A stretch of DNA of 64,000 nucleotides from Litorimonas sp964565335 (lineage in GTDB: Bacteria > Pseudomonadota > Alphaproteobacteria > Caulobacterales > Maricaulaceae): assembly GCA_964565335.1 (NCBI GenBank), contig CAZMEN010000002.1, positions 30,143-94,142 of the forward strand. The letters run 5' to 3'. The notes beneath the pieces are model-generated. The model had not been told where the DNA came from and made no database searches. It was given only the letters and a program-made list of their open reading frames with translations. Both the position numbers and the translations under genes were made by a program. Each line of letters opens with the position of its first letter. The stretch's first letter is position 1. Shown here piece after piece: positions 1 to 9,707 of the stretch.

Positions 1-968
1 GCCGTCAGGTAATCTTTTAATACATCGACATCGGTATTTGCGAATACCTTTGCAGCATTTTCTACCGCTGATTTTTCGCGCACGACCACATCTTTTTGAC
101 CACTCAATCCGATATTGGAGAAGGCTTTGTCGAACATCATGCCGGGAGCGAGTGTATTTAACTCAGCACGGGTCATTTTATTGTATGTCAAATCGCGGTT
201 ACGTTGCTTCACACGTTCCCAATGACCCTCTGCAAGAGCGGTTTCAAATCCCATCACGGCTTTAGCACGATCAGCCGCATTATCTACACCGGCTTCAGTC
301 AACATCTTCGCCACGAAATCCACATATGCCGCGCGAATGGTATCGGACTTTTCGCCCTCATCGAAATAATAATTTCTATTTGGCAAACCCAGACCGGATT
401 GCGTTAGATAGACTGTGTATTCATCATTCTTCTTGGCATCAATATAGATGTAAGGCGCAACAGGCGCGTCCAGACCGAGGCGAATATCTGTCATTAAATC
501 CACAATATCTTCATGCGACTTGGCCGAGCGAATAATATCTAAATCAGCCTTCAATGGGCTGAGGCCCTTAGCTTCAATCGTGTCAGTGTCGAGATAGGCA
601 TTATAAAAATCGCCAATGCGTTTCTCATCTGCACTTGGATTTTCTTTGGAGGCTGCCTCTTCGATGATTGTACGAACGCGGGCTTCGGCTTGATCTCTGA
701 GGATAGAGAAGCTGCCATAACGGGATCGATCAGACGGAATCTCTGTTTCTTTCAACCAAGTGCCGTTTACATACTCAAAAAAGTTATCACCAGGATCGAC
801 AGACACATCCATATGGTCGGTAGCGATACCGAAATCGCCCAATTTAGCACTCGCCATTTCAGTGACAACCGCTGTTTCAGCTTTGTCTTTCGCGGCGTCT
901 CCGCCAGAATTACATGCCACCAAACCGATGACCATCAAGCTCGGCAATATATGTTTCATTGTTTTCAT
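1..968 (-). CDS. M13-family metallopeptidase lipoprotein, 5' part only
   Basis: The reading frame runs off the left edge, so only the N-terminal ~322 residues are present. It begins MKTMKHILPSLMVIGLVACN, a lipoprotein signal peptide with the acylated Cys at residue 19, so the mature enzyme should be membrane-anchored in the periplasm. The region from about residue 50 (MDVSVDPGDNFFEYVNGTWL) and the later GLGLPNRNYYFD segment are typical of the N-terminal half of neprilysin/PepO-like M13 peptidases. These are zinc enzymes that cut short peptides. The HExxH zinc motif lies in the C-terminal half, outside the window, so catalytic competence cannot be judged. A second ATG lies three codons in (959). 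The gene follows the RND operon on the same strand after about 100 bp and may be separately transcribed. Confidence 0.85.
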   Translation of the reverse strand, partial: MKTMKHILPSLMVIGLVACNSGGDAAKDKAETAVVTEMASAKLGDFGIATDHMDVSVDPGDNFFEYVNGTWLKETEIPSDRSRYGSFSILRDQAEARVRTIIEEAASKENPSADEKRIGDFYNAYLDTDTIEAKGLSPLKADLDIIRSAKSHEDIVDLMTDIRLGLDAPVAPYIYIDAKKNDEYTVYLTQSGLGLPNRNYYFDEGEKSDTIRAAYVDFVAKMLTEAGVDNAADRAKAVMGFETALAEGHWERVKQRNRDLTYNKMTRAELNTLAPGMMFDKAFSNIGLSGQKDVVVREKSAVENAAKVFANTDVDVLKDYLT

Positions 969-1010
969 TTTAAAACCCCAATTTAGTTTCCGTTTTTCTC
1001 TAGTCTTTTT

Positions 1011-1027
1011 GCCCGACAAAGCCGGGC
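1011..1027. terminator. Weak GC hairpin between RND operon and peptidase gene
   Basis: GCCCG and CGGGC pair around a 7-nt loop. There is no T-run on the minus-strand exit side, so it would be a poor intrinsic terminator for the efflux operon. It may be only a processing or stalling structure. Confidence 0.25.
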
Positions 1028-1071
1028 AAATCTCTCTTTTATAACCAATCCATGGAAAGGTCGCAGGTATA

Positions 1072-4000
1072 TTATTCCGCAGGCAGTGGCACAGGGCCGC
1101 CTGTTCCGCCGGGCTTACCTACTACAATATCGCCTTCCAATTCCATACCCTCAAGCGCCAGAACCATATCCGGGTCATAACTGGAGCCAAAACCGGGCTG
1201 TCTCTCTCCGCGCCACAAACCACGGAAGAAACGCGTGATATCCACACCGATACCATACATAGCCGGCACCAGCATCAAGGTTAGGAAGAAATCAAATAGG
1301 ACACCAAAGGCCAAGGCCACGACCATAGGCTTAAGGAATTCCGCTTGGCTGGATGTCTCAAACAAGATGGGCGTGATACCGATAAAGGTGGTGACAGACG
1401 TCAACAAAATGGGACGGAAACGCGCGACACACGCATCTAGCATGGCTTGGTAAGCCCCGACACCTTTGGCCCGCAATCGATTGACATAATCGATAAGCAC
1501 CAAGTTATCGTTCACGGCTACCCCGCCGGCGGCGACCAATCCAAAGATTGAGAACATGCCAAACGGTACTCCGGTGACAATATTGCCAAATATCATTCCG
1601 ACTAGGGCAAATGGTAGAGCCACCATGATGAGGAAGGGTTGAGCGTAAGACTTAAAAGCGATGGCGAGAAGCACATACATCAATCCAAGAATGACCAAGA
1701 TAGACACGGAAAGCTCCCGTTTCATCGTGACCTCAACCTGATCATCACCCACTTCAATGCGGCTGACTTTGGAGTTACGCAGCTCCCATTGCGGGAAGAA
1801 ATTCTCCTCCATATCCTTTTTTATTTCTGCCACGCGGGATTGCTCACCACGCACACGCCCGCCTGTATAATTGACCTGTTTACGGTCACGGCGGTTAATG
1901 CGGCCAACCCCTTCGGTAAAGGAGACTTCGGCGACAGAAAAGAGCGGAACTTCTACGCCGTTAGCGGCCCGAATACGCAAGGTTTCCAAACTATCAATGC
2001 TCTCGCGCGCCGCTTCTGGGTAACGCACCAAAACTCGAACGTCTTCACCATTTCGGGGAAGTCGCTGAATTTCACGACCATAAAAAGCTTCTCTGACCTG
2101 ACGTGTAACATCGGCTAAAGTTATGCCTAATGTTTCTGCGCCGGGCTTCAAATTAAAACGAATTTCGCTGGCGGAGCTTTCCATATTATCCCAAGCGCGC
2201 GGGACATCTGGATAAGTTTCCATCTGATCTTTGATTTCCAATAAGGCGACACGCAAAGCATCAGCATCTGATGAAGCGACGCCGTATCGCATACCTCCGC
2301 CATTACCTGAGCCGCCTTCTGTGGTTCCGTAATTAACGCGGTAAGCATCAGGAATGGGCCCAACATATTCTTCAAGTTTATCCGCAATCATTTTTGTCGA
2401 AATATCCGGACGATCGCTGGTAATACCCAGATAGCCTTCCACACCACGGCGATCCACAAATGTAGCTGGTCTTGTGATCAGCGGCCAATCAATACTGAAA
2501 TCTTTTTGAACATTGGCATTTAACTCATCAATACCCGCATCCACTTGTTCACGCACTTGAAGCTTACGCTCAAACGTGGTGCCCTCAGGGAAACTGGAGT
2601 CAAAGACAATCATATCGGCTTCGACCTCGGGCAGGAAGGCGCTTGGCGCAATCCCTTGCGTCAAGAAAGTCATCGACATGATAAACAGGCCGACAAAGGC
2701 CGTCATTGTCACATACCGCCACTTCATCAAAAAGGCGACGAGAGGGCGGAAGTAGCGCTTAGCAAATGTCACAAGGCTTTCGGCCAAGCGGTTTTGAAAA
2801 CGCAAAAGGAAGTTATTGCTTGGCTCGACATGTTTCAAATGCCGTAAATGCGCCGGCAAAATAAAGAAGGCCTCTATGAGCGAGAATATCAGAACGGCAA
2901 TCACCACCAGACTGATCTGAGCCGTAATCGCCCGAACAGGCCCCGTCAAAAGCATGAACGGAACAAACATCAAAATAGTCGTAATCACGGCGAAGAAGAC
3001 TGGTTTTGCCACCATGTAGGCACCGGCAACCGCACCGCGCTCGCCGGAAATTCCGTTCTCAACATGGAAATGAATGCTCTCGCCCACGACAATGGCATCA
3101 TCAACAACGATACCAATCACCAAAAGGAATGCAAAAAGGCTGATCATGTTCAGCGAAATGCCGATAGAGGGGGCAATCGCGAGGGCCCCTGCGAAAGCGG
3201 CGGCAATACCCACCGTGACCCAGACCGCGACAGCAGGGCGTAAGAACAGCATCAAGGTAATCAAGACCAATATCATACCGGACAGGGCATTACTGCCAAT
3301 CAAACTCATCCGGCTATCAAACATTGTGGAGCCATCAAAATGAATGGCAAAATTCAAATTCGGCGGAAGACGGTCTTTAATATCTTTTTCGAATTGACGA
3401 ATAGCTTTTCCGGATGCCGTAATGTCCTGCTCATCAGGAGAGACAATTTGGAATATAGCCGTTTCTTCACCGCGGAAACGCGAGCTGAAATCTTCGGTTT
3501 CAAAACCGTCAATTACTGAGGCTATATCTCGGACCCGTACCGTACCGCCATCCGCCGTCTGGCGAATAATAATTTTCTCAAACTCATCTTCACTGTTAGC
3601 AAGACTGCGGGCGCGCAGCTGTAGGTTACCGCCAGTTGTCTCCACCGTACCGGCAGACAAGTTGACAGATGACCCAGATATAGCTTGAGCCACTTGCGAA
3701 AATGTCAAATTATAACGACGAAGCGCCTCTTCAGAAATTTCAATTGTGACCTGCTCAGGTACTTTTGTAATTAGGTTTGTTAGCTGCAGTCCTGGAAGCT
3801 TGGTCAGTTCCTGCCGCAAGGCCACAGCTTCACGCTGCAGCGTCAGGCGATCTGTATCGCCGTAAAGCGCCAGATACATAATATCTGCGCGCGCGTCCCA
3901 TCGTGTAATCTGCGGACGGAAAGCATCAGGAGGTAGGTTTTGAATAGAGTCGACTCGAGCCTTTACTTGATCGAGCATTTTTTCATAATCAACGGTCAAT

Positions 4001-4290
4001 TTCGTTCGGACATTGACATTGCCGCCACCCTCTCGGGATGAACTTTCAATATAATCGATGCCGTCGAGACCGTCGATAGCTTCTTCGATACGCGTAATAA
4101 GTTGCTGCTCAACATCGCGCGGGCTGGCGCCGGGCCAAGACACAGAAACAGACATTCCGTTAATGGTCGTTTGCGGGATAAACTCCCGATCTAATGAAAA
4201 ATAACCAAAAGCCCCAGCGGCGAACATGATTATCATCATCAAATTCGCGGCGACGGGGTTTCTAACAAACCAAGTTATAAGGCCCTTCAT
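1072..4290 (-). CDS. RND efflux pump inner-membrane transporter (AcrB/HAE1-like)
   Basis: At 1072 residues this has the usual length of an RND permease. The N-terminus (MKGLITWFVRNPVAANLMM) is the first transmembrane helix. A large periplasmic porter domain follows, and a central TM block carries GIVVDDAIVVGE, the paired Asp motif of TM4 used for proton relay. A second TM block closes the protein. It should exchange protons for a hydrophobic or toxic substrate and act with the periplasmic adaptor and outer-membrane channel encoded just upstream. It starts 2 bp after the adaptor stop codon, so the two are co-translated. The substrate cannot be told from sequence. The C-terminal ~40 residues are a Gly/Pro-rich tail. 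Confidence 0.93.
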   Translation of the reverse strand: MKGLITWFVRNPVAANLMMIIMFAAGAFGYFSLDREFIPQTTINGMSVSVSWPGASPRDVEQQLITRIEEAIDGLDGIDYIESSSREGGGNVNVRTKLTVDYEKMLDQVKARVDSIQNLPPDAFRPQITRWDARADIMYLALYGDTDRLTLQREAVALRQELTKLPGLQLTNLITKVPEQVTIEISEEALRRYNLTFSQVAQAISGSSVNLSAGTVETTGGNLQLRARSLANSEDEFEKIIIRQTADGGTVRVRDIASVIDGFETEDFSSRFRGEETAIFQIVSPDEQDITASGKAIRQFEKDIKDRLPPNLNFAIHFDGSTMFDSRMSLIGSNALSGMILVLITLMLFLRPAVAVWVTVGIAAAFAGALAIAPSIGISLNMISLFAFLLVIGIVVDDAIVVGESIHFHVENGISGERGAVAGAYMVAKPVFFAVITTILMFVPFMLLTGPVRAITAQISLVVIAVLIFSLIEAFFILPAHLRHLKHVEPSNNFLLRFQNRLAESLVTFAKRYFRPLVAFLMKWRYVTMTAFVGLFIMSMTFLTQGIAPSAFLPEVEADMIVFDSSFPEGTTFERKLQVREQVDAGIDELNANVQKDFSIDWPLITRPATFVDRRGVEGYLGITSDRPDISTKMIADKLEEYVGPIPDAYRVNYGTTEGGSGNGGGMRYGVASSDADALRVALLEIKDQMETYPDVPRAWDNMESSASEIRFNLKPGAETLGITLADVTRQVREAFYGREIQRLPRNGEDVRVLVRYPEAARESIDSLETLRIRAANGVEVPLFSVAEVSFTEGVGRINRRDRKQVNYTGGRVRGEQSRVAEIKKDMEENFFPQWELRNSKVSRIEVGDDQVEVTMKRELSVSILVILGLMYVLLAIAFKSYAQPFLIMVALPFALVGMIFGNIVTGVPFGMFSIFGLVAAGGVAVNDNLVLIDYVNRLRAKGVGAYQAMLDACVARFRPILLTSVTTFIGITPILFETSSQAEFLKPMVVALAFGVLFDFFLTLMLVPAMYGIGVDITRFFRGLWRGERQPGFGSSYDPDMVLALEGMELEGDIVVGKPGGTGGPVPLPAE

Positions 4291-4292
4291 AA

Positions 4293-5720
4293 CTACTCTC
4301 CCGATCCGTCAGCACTATTGGCAGAAGCCTCTTCTAATTTGCCATCAGACTCTTTCTTTTCGTCAGACTTTTTATCATCGTCCTTTTTCTTACGTCCGAA
4401 GAAACCTTTTTTCTTTTCCCCATCTGATTTTTTGGCGGCGGCCTTTTTAGCCTTTTCTTTTTTCATCCACTCTGGTTCAGGGGGGTCAACGATAATGGTT
4501 TTTGGATCATTGACGTCCAAAACTTTCAAAGGCATGGCGATTCGCGAACGTTCCATCGGTGATACAACAACAAGCTCGCCGCTTTCCACACCCGAAGCGA
4601 GGACAGCTCGGTTAGGGTTCGTGTCCAACACAGAAACTTTGCGAATTTCCGCCTGACCTTTATTATCGACAACATAAATTTCATCCTGTGGACGCAGACC
4701 GTCACGGGAGACAATCACAACATCTTCCATCTTACGGCCTTGAACTTGAGCGTTCACAAACAACCCAGGAGCCAGAGGCACACCCGATGCAGACGCACCC
4801 TTATCATAAGGGTCAAACACTTCGACGATTGCGAACAGGGCACGCGATTGCGTATCATAGGTCGAATCGGTTCTCATGATGTAGCCTGTCCATTCCTGAT
4901 TTTTGCCAGCAATAGTCGAGTTCAATGTCACGACAGGGGCGTCTTTTCTGGATTTCGCATTGAAGGCGATTGGCAGGTTGACCTTAGACAAATCTGCATC
5001 TGTAAGAGGTAGGCGAACCTCTACGCTATCCGTTGAAAAGATGCGGCCTAGTCGCGCGCCAGGGCTTACAAATTGCCCTACATCAGAAGACTTCGAACGA
5101 ACACGACCTGTAAACGGCGCCACAACACGTGTGCGGCTAAGCTGAAGGTCGGCATTTCGCAGGTCAGCTTGCGCGGCTTGCAAAGCAGCCTCCGCTTGTT
5201 GGCGTTGCGGAATACGTAGGGCCAAATTGCTTGGCTCACCACTTCCCAGCTCTTCAAAATCACGGCGAGCAATATCGCCTTCCGCGACTTCGCGCGCGAC
5301 GGTTTGCTCTGCCTGCGCCACGGCGGCAAGCGCACGAATGCGGGCGACTTCGAAGTTTGAATCATCGATACGAACGAGTGTTTCACCCTTTCTGAAAAAA
5401 CCGCCTTCGACAAAATTCGGCGACACATAAACGATTTTGCCCCCGACTTCGGGGACAAGGTCAATCTCTGTTCTGGGCCTAACTTCGCCTTGCGTCTCAA
5501 CGGTGAGCTGTACATCTCCCGTATAGGCTCTCGCGCCCATAACGGCGAGCGTATTAAAGGTTCGCTCTTTCTCCTCAGGCTTTTGGTTCATTTTGACAAC
5601 GATGTTCGTCAAGATAAGTAATCCAACGAGTACAAGCACAGAGAAGAAAATAGACCGAAAGATCGGGTATTTTTCTTTCGTGCCATCAACGGTAACGTCC
5701 AAAGAATTTTGATGTGCCAT
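4293..5720 (-). CDS. RND efflux periplasmic adaptor (membrane fusion protein)
   Basis: This 475-residue protein has an N-terminal membrane anchor (about residues 22-42, SIFFSVLVLVGLLILTNIV), then the adaptor architecture. A lipoyl-like half is at PEVGGKIVYVSPNFVEGG, an alanine/glutamate-rich hairpin helix spans about residues 130-200, the second lipoyl half carries TRVVAPFTGRV, and beta-barrel and membrane-proximal domains follow. It bridges the RND permease and the TolC-type channel. The C-terminal ~70 residues are an unusual, highly charged Lys/Glu/Asp/Ser tail, probably disordered and not part of the conserved adaptor fold. It is the second gene of the operon, 52 bp after the channel gene and 2 bp before the permease gene. 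Confidence 0.93.
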   Translation of the reverse strand: MAHQNSLDVTVDGTKEKYPIFRSIFFSVLVLVGLLILTNIVVKMNQKPEEKERTFNTLAVMGARAYTGDVQLTVETQGEVRPRTEIDLVPEVGGKIVYVSPNFVEGGFFRKGETLVRIDDSNFEVARIRALAAVAQAEQTVAREVAEGDIARRDFEELGSGEPSNLALRIPQRQQAEAALQAAQADLRNADLQLSRTRVVAPFTGRVRSKSSDVGQFVSPGARLGRIFSTDSVEVRLPLTDADLSKVNLPIAFNAKSRKDAPVVTLNSTIAGKNQEWTGYIMRTDSTYDTQSRALFAIVEVFDPYDKGASASGVPLAPGLFVNAQVQGRKMEDVVIVSRDGLRPQDEIYVVDNKGQAEIRKVSVLDTNPNRAVLASGVESGELVVVSPMERSRIAMPLKVLDVNDPKTIIVDPPEPEWMKKEKAKKAAAKKSDGEKKKGFFGRKKKDDDKKSDEKKESDGKLEEASANSADGSGE

Positions 5721-5772
5721 TCTTATTTCCTAGTATTTACCTCAAGGGAACCTGTCCGAAATATCGGAGGCC

Positions 5773-7281
5773 CTAATTCCCTGGTATAAGTCTTTCCAAA
5801 AAGCTTTCAGTCTCGGGCGGCTCAACCGGCTGGATTTCTGCGCCATATTGTCCGCCGCCAAAGGCAACTTGCATACGCACGCGATTGTTTAAACGTTCAG
5901 CCCGCGCTCCGATTAACTGTCCTTCAGCATTTAATCGACGGGTCTGCGCATCTAAAAGCTGCAAGATGGTTGCCAAACCTTCTACGTAGCGAGTTTCCAA
6001 ACGGTCTTCCGCTTGCTGAGCTTCACTGAGCGATTCCCGCAACGCCGCTTCGCGCTCGGCCAGACGCCCCTCGGCATCCAAAGCATTTTCCACTTCCTGA
6101 TAAGCCGTCAACACAGTGCTGACATAGCTTTCAATGCGTTGACGCAAAACGGCTTTTTGCGACTCAATTTGCGCGTCTAATCGGCCGCCCTGGAAAATTG
6201 GCGCTGTAAGCTGCGCTGTTAGGCGTTTCGCCATTTCCTGTAGATCAAATAAGTCCAACAAATCAAAATTTGGATTACCATCACTGGAGAGCTGCTGCTC
6301 AGAAACTGACCCGGTCAAGTTGAGTGAAGGGTAAAGCGCTTTTCGCGCAACATCAACATTCAATCCTGCCTGTGCAATACGGCGCTCCGCAGCCAACACA
6401 TCGGGACGTTTCTGTAGCAGATAGGCCGGATTAGCTGCGCCTGTCAGTGTCGGTAAAAGCGGCAAGTCGCTTGGAATGTCCATCGCCGCATCAGGATACT
6501 CTCTCAAGAGCACTTTTAGGCTACGGATGAGCTGGTCTCGTGTTTGTAAACGCGTAGCCTGTAAGGCTTTGGCATTTGCGACTGAAGACCGCGCCAAACG
6601 TACATCTGACGACCCTGATAAGCCGTTATCAAAACGGCGCTGCGTCAGACGCAAAGCACGTTCTTGAGTTTTAATTTCACGGCGGGATAAATCCACCAAA
6701 AGGTCAGCCTCTATGATGTTGAACCATGTTTGTCCGACTTGTCCAGCAATTGACAGGCGCACCCCTGCTAAGTCGGCGGAGCTTGCTGCGGCCCCCATTT
6801 CGCTGGAATTGACCCGATCTCTGATACGGCCAAAGAGGTCCACTTCCCAACCGGAACTGAAACCCAATGAATAATTAGTACTATCTGTGTTAAAATCGTT
6901 TCCGCCGCGGCTTCGCGTGATGCTCGAACTGAAATTTAAGGTTGGCAAAAGATCCGCGCGGCTTGTGCGGATACTGGCCAGAGCCGCCTCCAACTGCGCA
7001 AGATTTTGCCCGATGGTCGGGTTCTTTTCCAAAGCCGTATCGACCAAAGAGGTTAGTGCCGGGCTTTGAAAATCCGCGACCCAATCCGTGCTGGGCAAAT
7101 CATTCGGAGCCAATTCCACCCAATCAGGCTTAACGGGAACTTCTGCAGTTACATCGGTAACGGTTGGCTCGGGGCCGAAATCTCTTATTGTCTGGCACGC
7201 TGTCAATGACAAGACCGCCGCACCCAACAAAAGCGAACGTGACGCTGGCACACATCTCATAGCTTTTCCATAAATTGACAT
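5773..7281 (-). CDS. Outer-membrane efflux lipoprotein (TolC/NodT family)
   Basis: This 502-residue protein begins with a lipoprotein signal ending LSLTACQT (Cys near residue 29). It has the duplicated outer-membrane efflux protein repeat; conserved phrases include LDLFGRIRDRVNSS and KRPDVLAAERRIAQAGLNV. It should form the trimeric outer-membrane exit duct of the RND pump. An AAGGAG ribosome site lies directly upstream of the ATG at 7281, supporting this start. It is the first gene of the three-gene minus-strand operon. The 231-bp region between it and phoR is shared divergently. I see no regulator gene next to the operon. Confidence 0.93.
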   Translation of the reverse strand: MSIYGKAMRCVPASRSLLLGAAVLSLTACQTIRDFGPEPTVTDVTAEVPVKPDWVELAPNDLPSTDWVADFQSPALTSLVDTALEKNPTIGQNLAQLEAALASIRTSRADLLPTLNFSSSITRSRGGNDFNTDSTNYSLGFSSGWEVDLFGRIRDRVNSSEMGAAASSADLAGVRLSIAGQVGQTWFNIIEADLLVDLSRREIKTQERALRLTQRRFDNGLSGSSDVRLARSSVANAKALQATRLQTRDQLIRSLKVLLREYPDAAMDIPSDLPLLPTLTGAANPAYLLQKRPDVLAAERRIAQAGLNVDVARKALYPSLNLTGSVSEQQLSSDGNPNFDLLDLFDLQEMAKRLTAQLTAPIFQGGRLDAQIESQKAVLRQRIESYVSTVLTAYQEVENALDAEGRLAEREAALRESLSEAQQAEDRLETRYVEGLATILQLLDAQTRRLNAEGQLIGARAERLNNRVRMQVAFGGGQYGAEIQPVEPPETESFLERLIPGN

Positions 7282-7512
7282 CTCTTACTCCTTAAGCCTT
7301 TCATAGGCCCTCAATATGTCGAAAGTCAACGAATGATTATCGAAAAACAATAATTTTAAGCGATTTTCTGCTTATATTAACAATAAAAGTGAATTCTAGG
7401 GCTGTAACCATGGGAGAGAAAGCTATTTCAAAGCTTTAGCTTGTGCTCTCTTACCGATATGGGCAGAAAAAAGATTGTTAATTCTTATTAAAATCCGTCA
7501 AGAAACTACGTA

Positions 7513-8856
7513 ATGATATCTCGCCCCGAAATCGGTTTACTGACATTCCTCGCGATTATCGCGATTACCGCATTAGGCATCATTGTTCAGGCGCCTATTT
7601 TCATCACTCTGGCGATTACGGGTCTGTTTGCGATCACAGCGTATTTATTACACAAACTCTCTTCTTCTCGGGCTAGCAAAGCCGAAGCTAGGTTTGGCGG
7701 CAACCGCAAAGTCGTCCGCCAATTAGACAGCTGGATTAATGTCATCGACGCCCTGCCCGTGGCCTGCGCGTTGATTGATCGGGATACGCGAGTCATTCAT
7801 GCCAATGAACGGGCACAGGATTTGGCCACGATTGATAAAATTGGTCTCCCCCTCTCAAGCTTCCTGCGGGGTTCTGATATTGTTAAAGCCTTGGAACGTG
7901 CCCAGGCCGGCTACTCGACCCAACCCGTCGAAATCCTAAAACTTATGCCGGAAGAACGTTATTTGCGGGTCACTCTCACGACAGCCAGCTTGGTCAGGCC
8001 CAGCAATGGTCAGGGTTACCTCTTGGCTGTTATAGAAAACATTACTGAAGACCGCGTCAGCCAAATGCAAAAAGCTGAATTTCTAGCGAACGCCTCTCAT
8101 GAATTAAAAACGCCAATTGCCTCGCTTTTGGGCTATATTGAAACACTGAAACATCACGCCAAGGATGACCCAGATGCACGAGAACGCTTTCTCGGTATAA
8201 TGCAAAATCAAGCCGAGCGCATGGTACGACTGATTGATGACCTGCTGTCCCTGCGGAAAATCGAGCAGATTGAACACATCGCGCCTGAGGACATGGTGAA
8301 TCTGCATCAATCCGTGAAAGCCGCCATGGAAGCCGTCAAACCAATGGCCGACAAACGCGGTGTCACCCTCAGTTATAAAGGCCCAGAAACTGCCATGTCC
8401 CGCGCAGTAACAGATGAAACCGTTCAGCTTTTCCTAAACCTGATTGATAATGCCGTAAAATTTACGCCTCGGGGCGAGTCCGTGAAAATTAAACTGTCTT
8501 CAGTTCGGGACTGGTCACCTGCCGTTGCCTTTCGCGACAGCGGTTTGCCCGTGGATACCCCCAGCCGCCGTATTGCAGAACCCGCTAAATCGACGTTTGA
8601 GCGAAAAGTTTGGCAGATACAAATACGCGATAAAGGCCCTGGCTTCGCACGCGAACACCTGCCCCGGATTGGTGAGCGCTTCTACCGTATTGCTGGCGAC
8701 TTATCTTCCAAGGAAAAAGGCACAGGTCTCGGCTTGGCTATTGTAAAACACATTATTATTCGTCATCGGGCGGGGCTTTATATTCGCAGCCAAAGAGAAA
8801 CAGGCACGGAATTTACCGTGGTCTTGCCGCACCTCTCGAGCAAGACTAAAAACTAA
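7513..8856 (+). CDS. phoR: Phosphate-regulon sensor histidine kinase PhoR
   Basis: This 447-residue kinase has two N-terminal transmembrane helices (about 7-27 and 29-47) with almost no periplasmic loop, as in PhoR. A PAS-like region (about 75-180) follows, then the dimerisation box FLANASHELKTP with phospho-acceptor His at about 196, and a HATPase domain with DNAVKF, DKGPGFA and GTGLGLAIVKH motifs. It phosphorylates PhoB under phosphate limitation. Assignment rests on this architecture plus phoU and phoB immediately downstream. About 35 residues inside the ATPase domain (around 330-365) look like a low-conservation insertion. The usual pstSCAB genes are absent from the locus. Confidence 0.9.
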   Translation: MISRPEIGLLTFLAIIAITALGIIVQAPIFITLAITGLFAITAYLLHKLSSSRASKAEARFGGNRKVVRQLDSWINVIDALPVACALIDRDTRVIHANERAQDLATIDKIGLPLSSFLRGSDIVKALERAQAGYSTQPVEILKLMPEERYLRVTLTTASLVRPSNGQGYLLAVIENITEDRVSQMQKAEFLANASHELKTPIASLLGYIETLKHHAKDDPDARERFLGIMQNQAERMVRLIDDLLSLRKIEQIEHIAPEDMVNLHQSVKAAMEAVKPMADKRGVTLSYKGPETAMSRAVTDETVQLFLNLIDNAVKFTPRGESVKIKLSSVRDWSPAVAFRDSGLPVDTPSRRIAEPAKSTFERKVWQIQIRDKGPGFAREHLPRIGERFYRIAGDLSSKEKGTGLGLAIVKHIIIRHRAGLYIRSQRETGTEFTVVLPHLSSKTKN

Positions 8857-8903
8857 GGCTCGGGTACTTCGAAGATTAGTTCTTTTGCGCTCCCCCCTGC
8901 GAA

Positions 8904-8943
8904 TTGTCATAGAGCTGTGTTCCGAGCGTCATAAAACTGTTGC
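8904..8943 (+). promoter_or_regulatory. Two tandem PHO-box-like sites upstream of phoU
   Basis: Two 18-bp sites resemble the PhoB consensus CTGTCATAAAACTGTCAT: TTGTCATAGAGCTGTGTT at 8904-8921 and GCGTCATAAAACTGTTGC at 8926-8943. By eye they match at about 12 and 13 of 18 positions. They start 22 bp apart, about two helical turns, as in tandem PhoB boxes. They lie 39 bp before the preferred phoU start, so phoU-phoB probably has its own PhoB-driven promoter in addition to read-through from phoR. Confidence 0.65.
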
Positions 8944-8982
8944 AAAAATGACATAGGGCGGCCCGAGATGAGGAGTATGACT

Positions 8983-9681
8983 ATGTTAGCCAACCATATC
9001 GTCAGCGGTTATGACGCCGATTTAAACGCCCTGAATGCCAAATTGTCCGAAATGGGCAGCTTGACGGAAAGCATGTTGTCGGACGTTATCCGCTCCTTGA
9101 AAAAACGCGACAATGTCTTGGCTGATGCGGTCATCAAAACCGATGCACAGGTTAATCGTTTTCAAGAAGAAATTGATGAAGATGCTTTGCGGATTATGGC
9201 CTTGCGCCATCCTATGGCATCGGACCTACGCCGTGTTATGGGCGCCGTCCGTGTGGCCAATGATTTGGAACGTGTCGGTGACCTGGCCGAGGGCATTGCG
9301 TGGAGAACGTTATCTTTAAACGAAGTTGACCGATTAAGTTTGGCCAAAGGCGTCGCCCGCATGGGTAAATTGGTTAAAGCCCAATTATCACGCGCCTTGG
9401 ATGCCCTTTTGCGCGAAGATACGGATTTGGCGGTTCAGGTCTGGCTCACGGATGAAGACGTTGACGAAATGTATAACTCTATCTTTCGTGAACTCCTGAC
9501 TTATATGATGGCGGACCCCCGCACAATTACAGCCAGCGCTTCGCTCTTGTTCATTGCCAAGAATATGGAACGTGTGGGTGATTTGGCGACAAACATTTGC
9601 GAATCGATTTATTTTACGGTGAATGGGACACAGCTCATTCGCGATAAGCGTATCGAGAACGCCCGCACGGGCGGGAAATAA
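8983..9681 (+). CDS. phoU: Phosphate signalling protein PhoU
   Basis: PhoU couples Pst transporter status to PhoR and restrains the kinase when phosphate is plentiful. The protein (232 residues from this start) has the two three-helix PhoU repeats, each with the conserved RRVMGAVRVANDLERVGDLAE-type or AKNMERVGDLATNI-type metal-binding helix. In-frame ATGs exist at 8968, 8977 and 8983. The AGGAG at 8971-8975 lies seven bases before 8983, which makes MLANHIVSGYD the most likely start. It sits between phoR and phoB; tandem PHO-box-like sites precede it. Confidence 0.93.
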   Translation: MLANHIVSGYDADLNALNAKLSEMGSLTESMLSDVIRSLKKRDNVLADAVIKTDAQVNRFQEEIDEDALRIMALRHPMASDLRRVMGAVRVANDLERVGDLAEGIAWRTLSLNEVDRLSLAKGVARMGKLVKAQLSRALDALLREDTDLAVQVWLTDEDVDEMYNSIFRELLTYMMADPRTITASASLLFIAKNMERVGDLATNICESIYFTVNGTQLIRDKRIENARTGGK

Positions 9682-9707
9682 ACCTCTTTTAGAGAGTAAG
9701 CACCCCT

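Noticed and set aside
1639..2118. Plus-strand open frame opposite the RND permease
   Set aside because: It overlaps a clear minus-strand RND gene and has no family features; a shadow frame.
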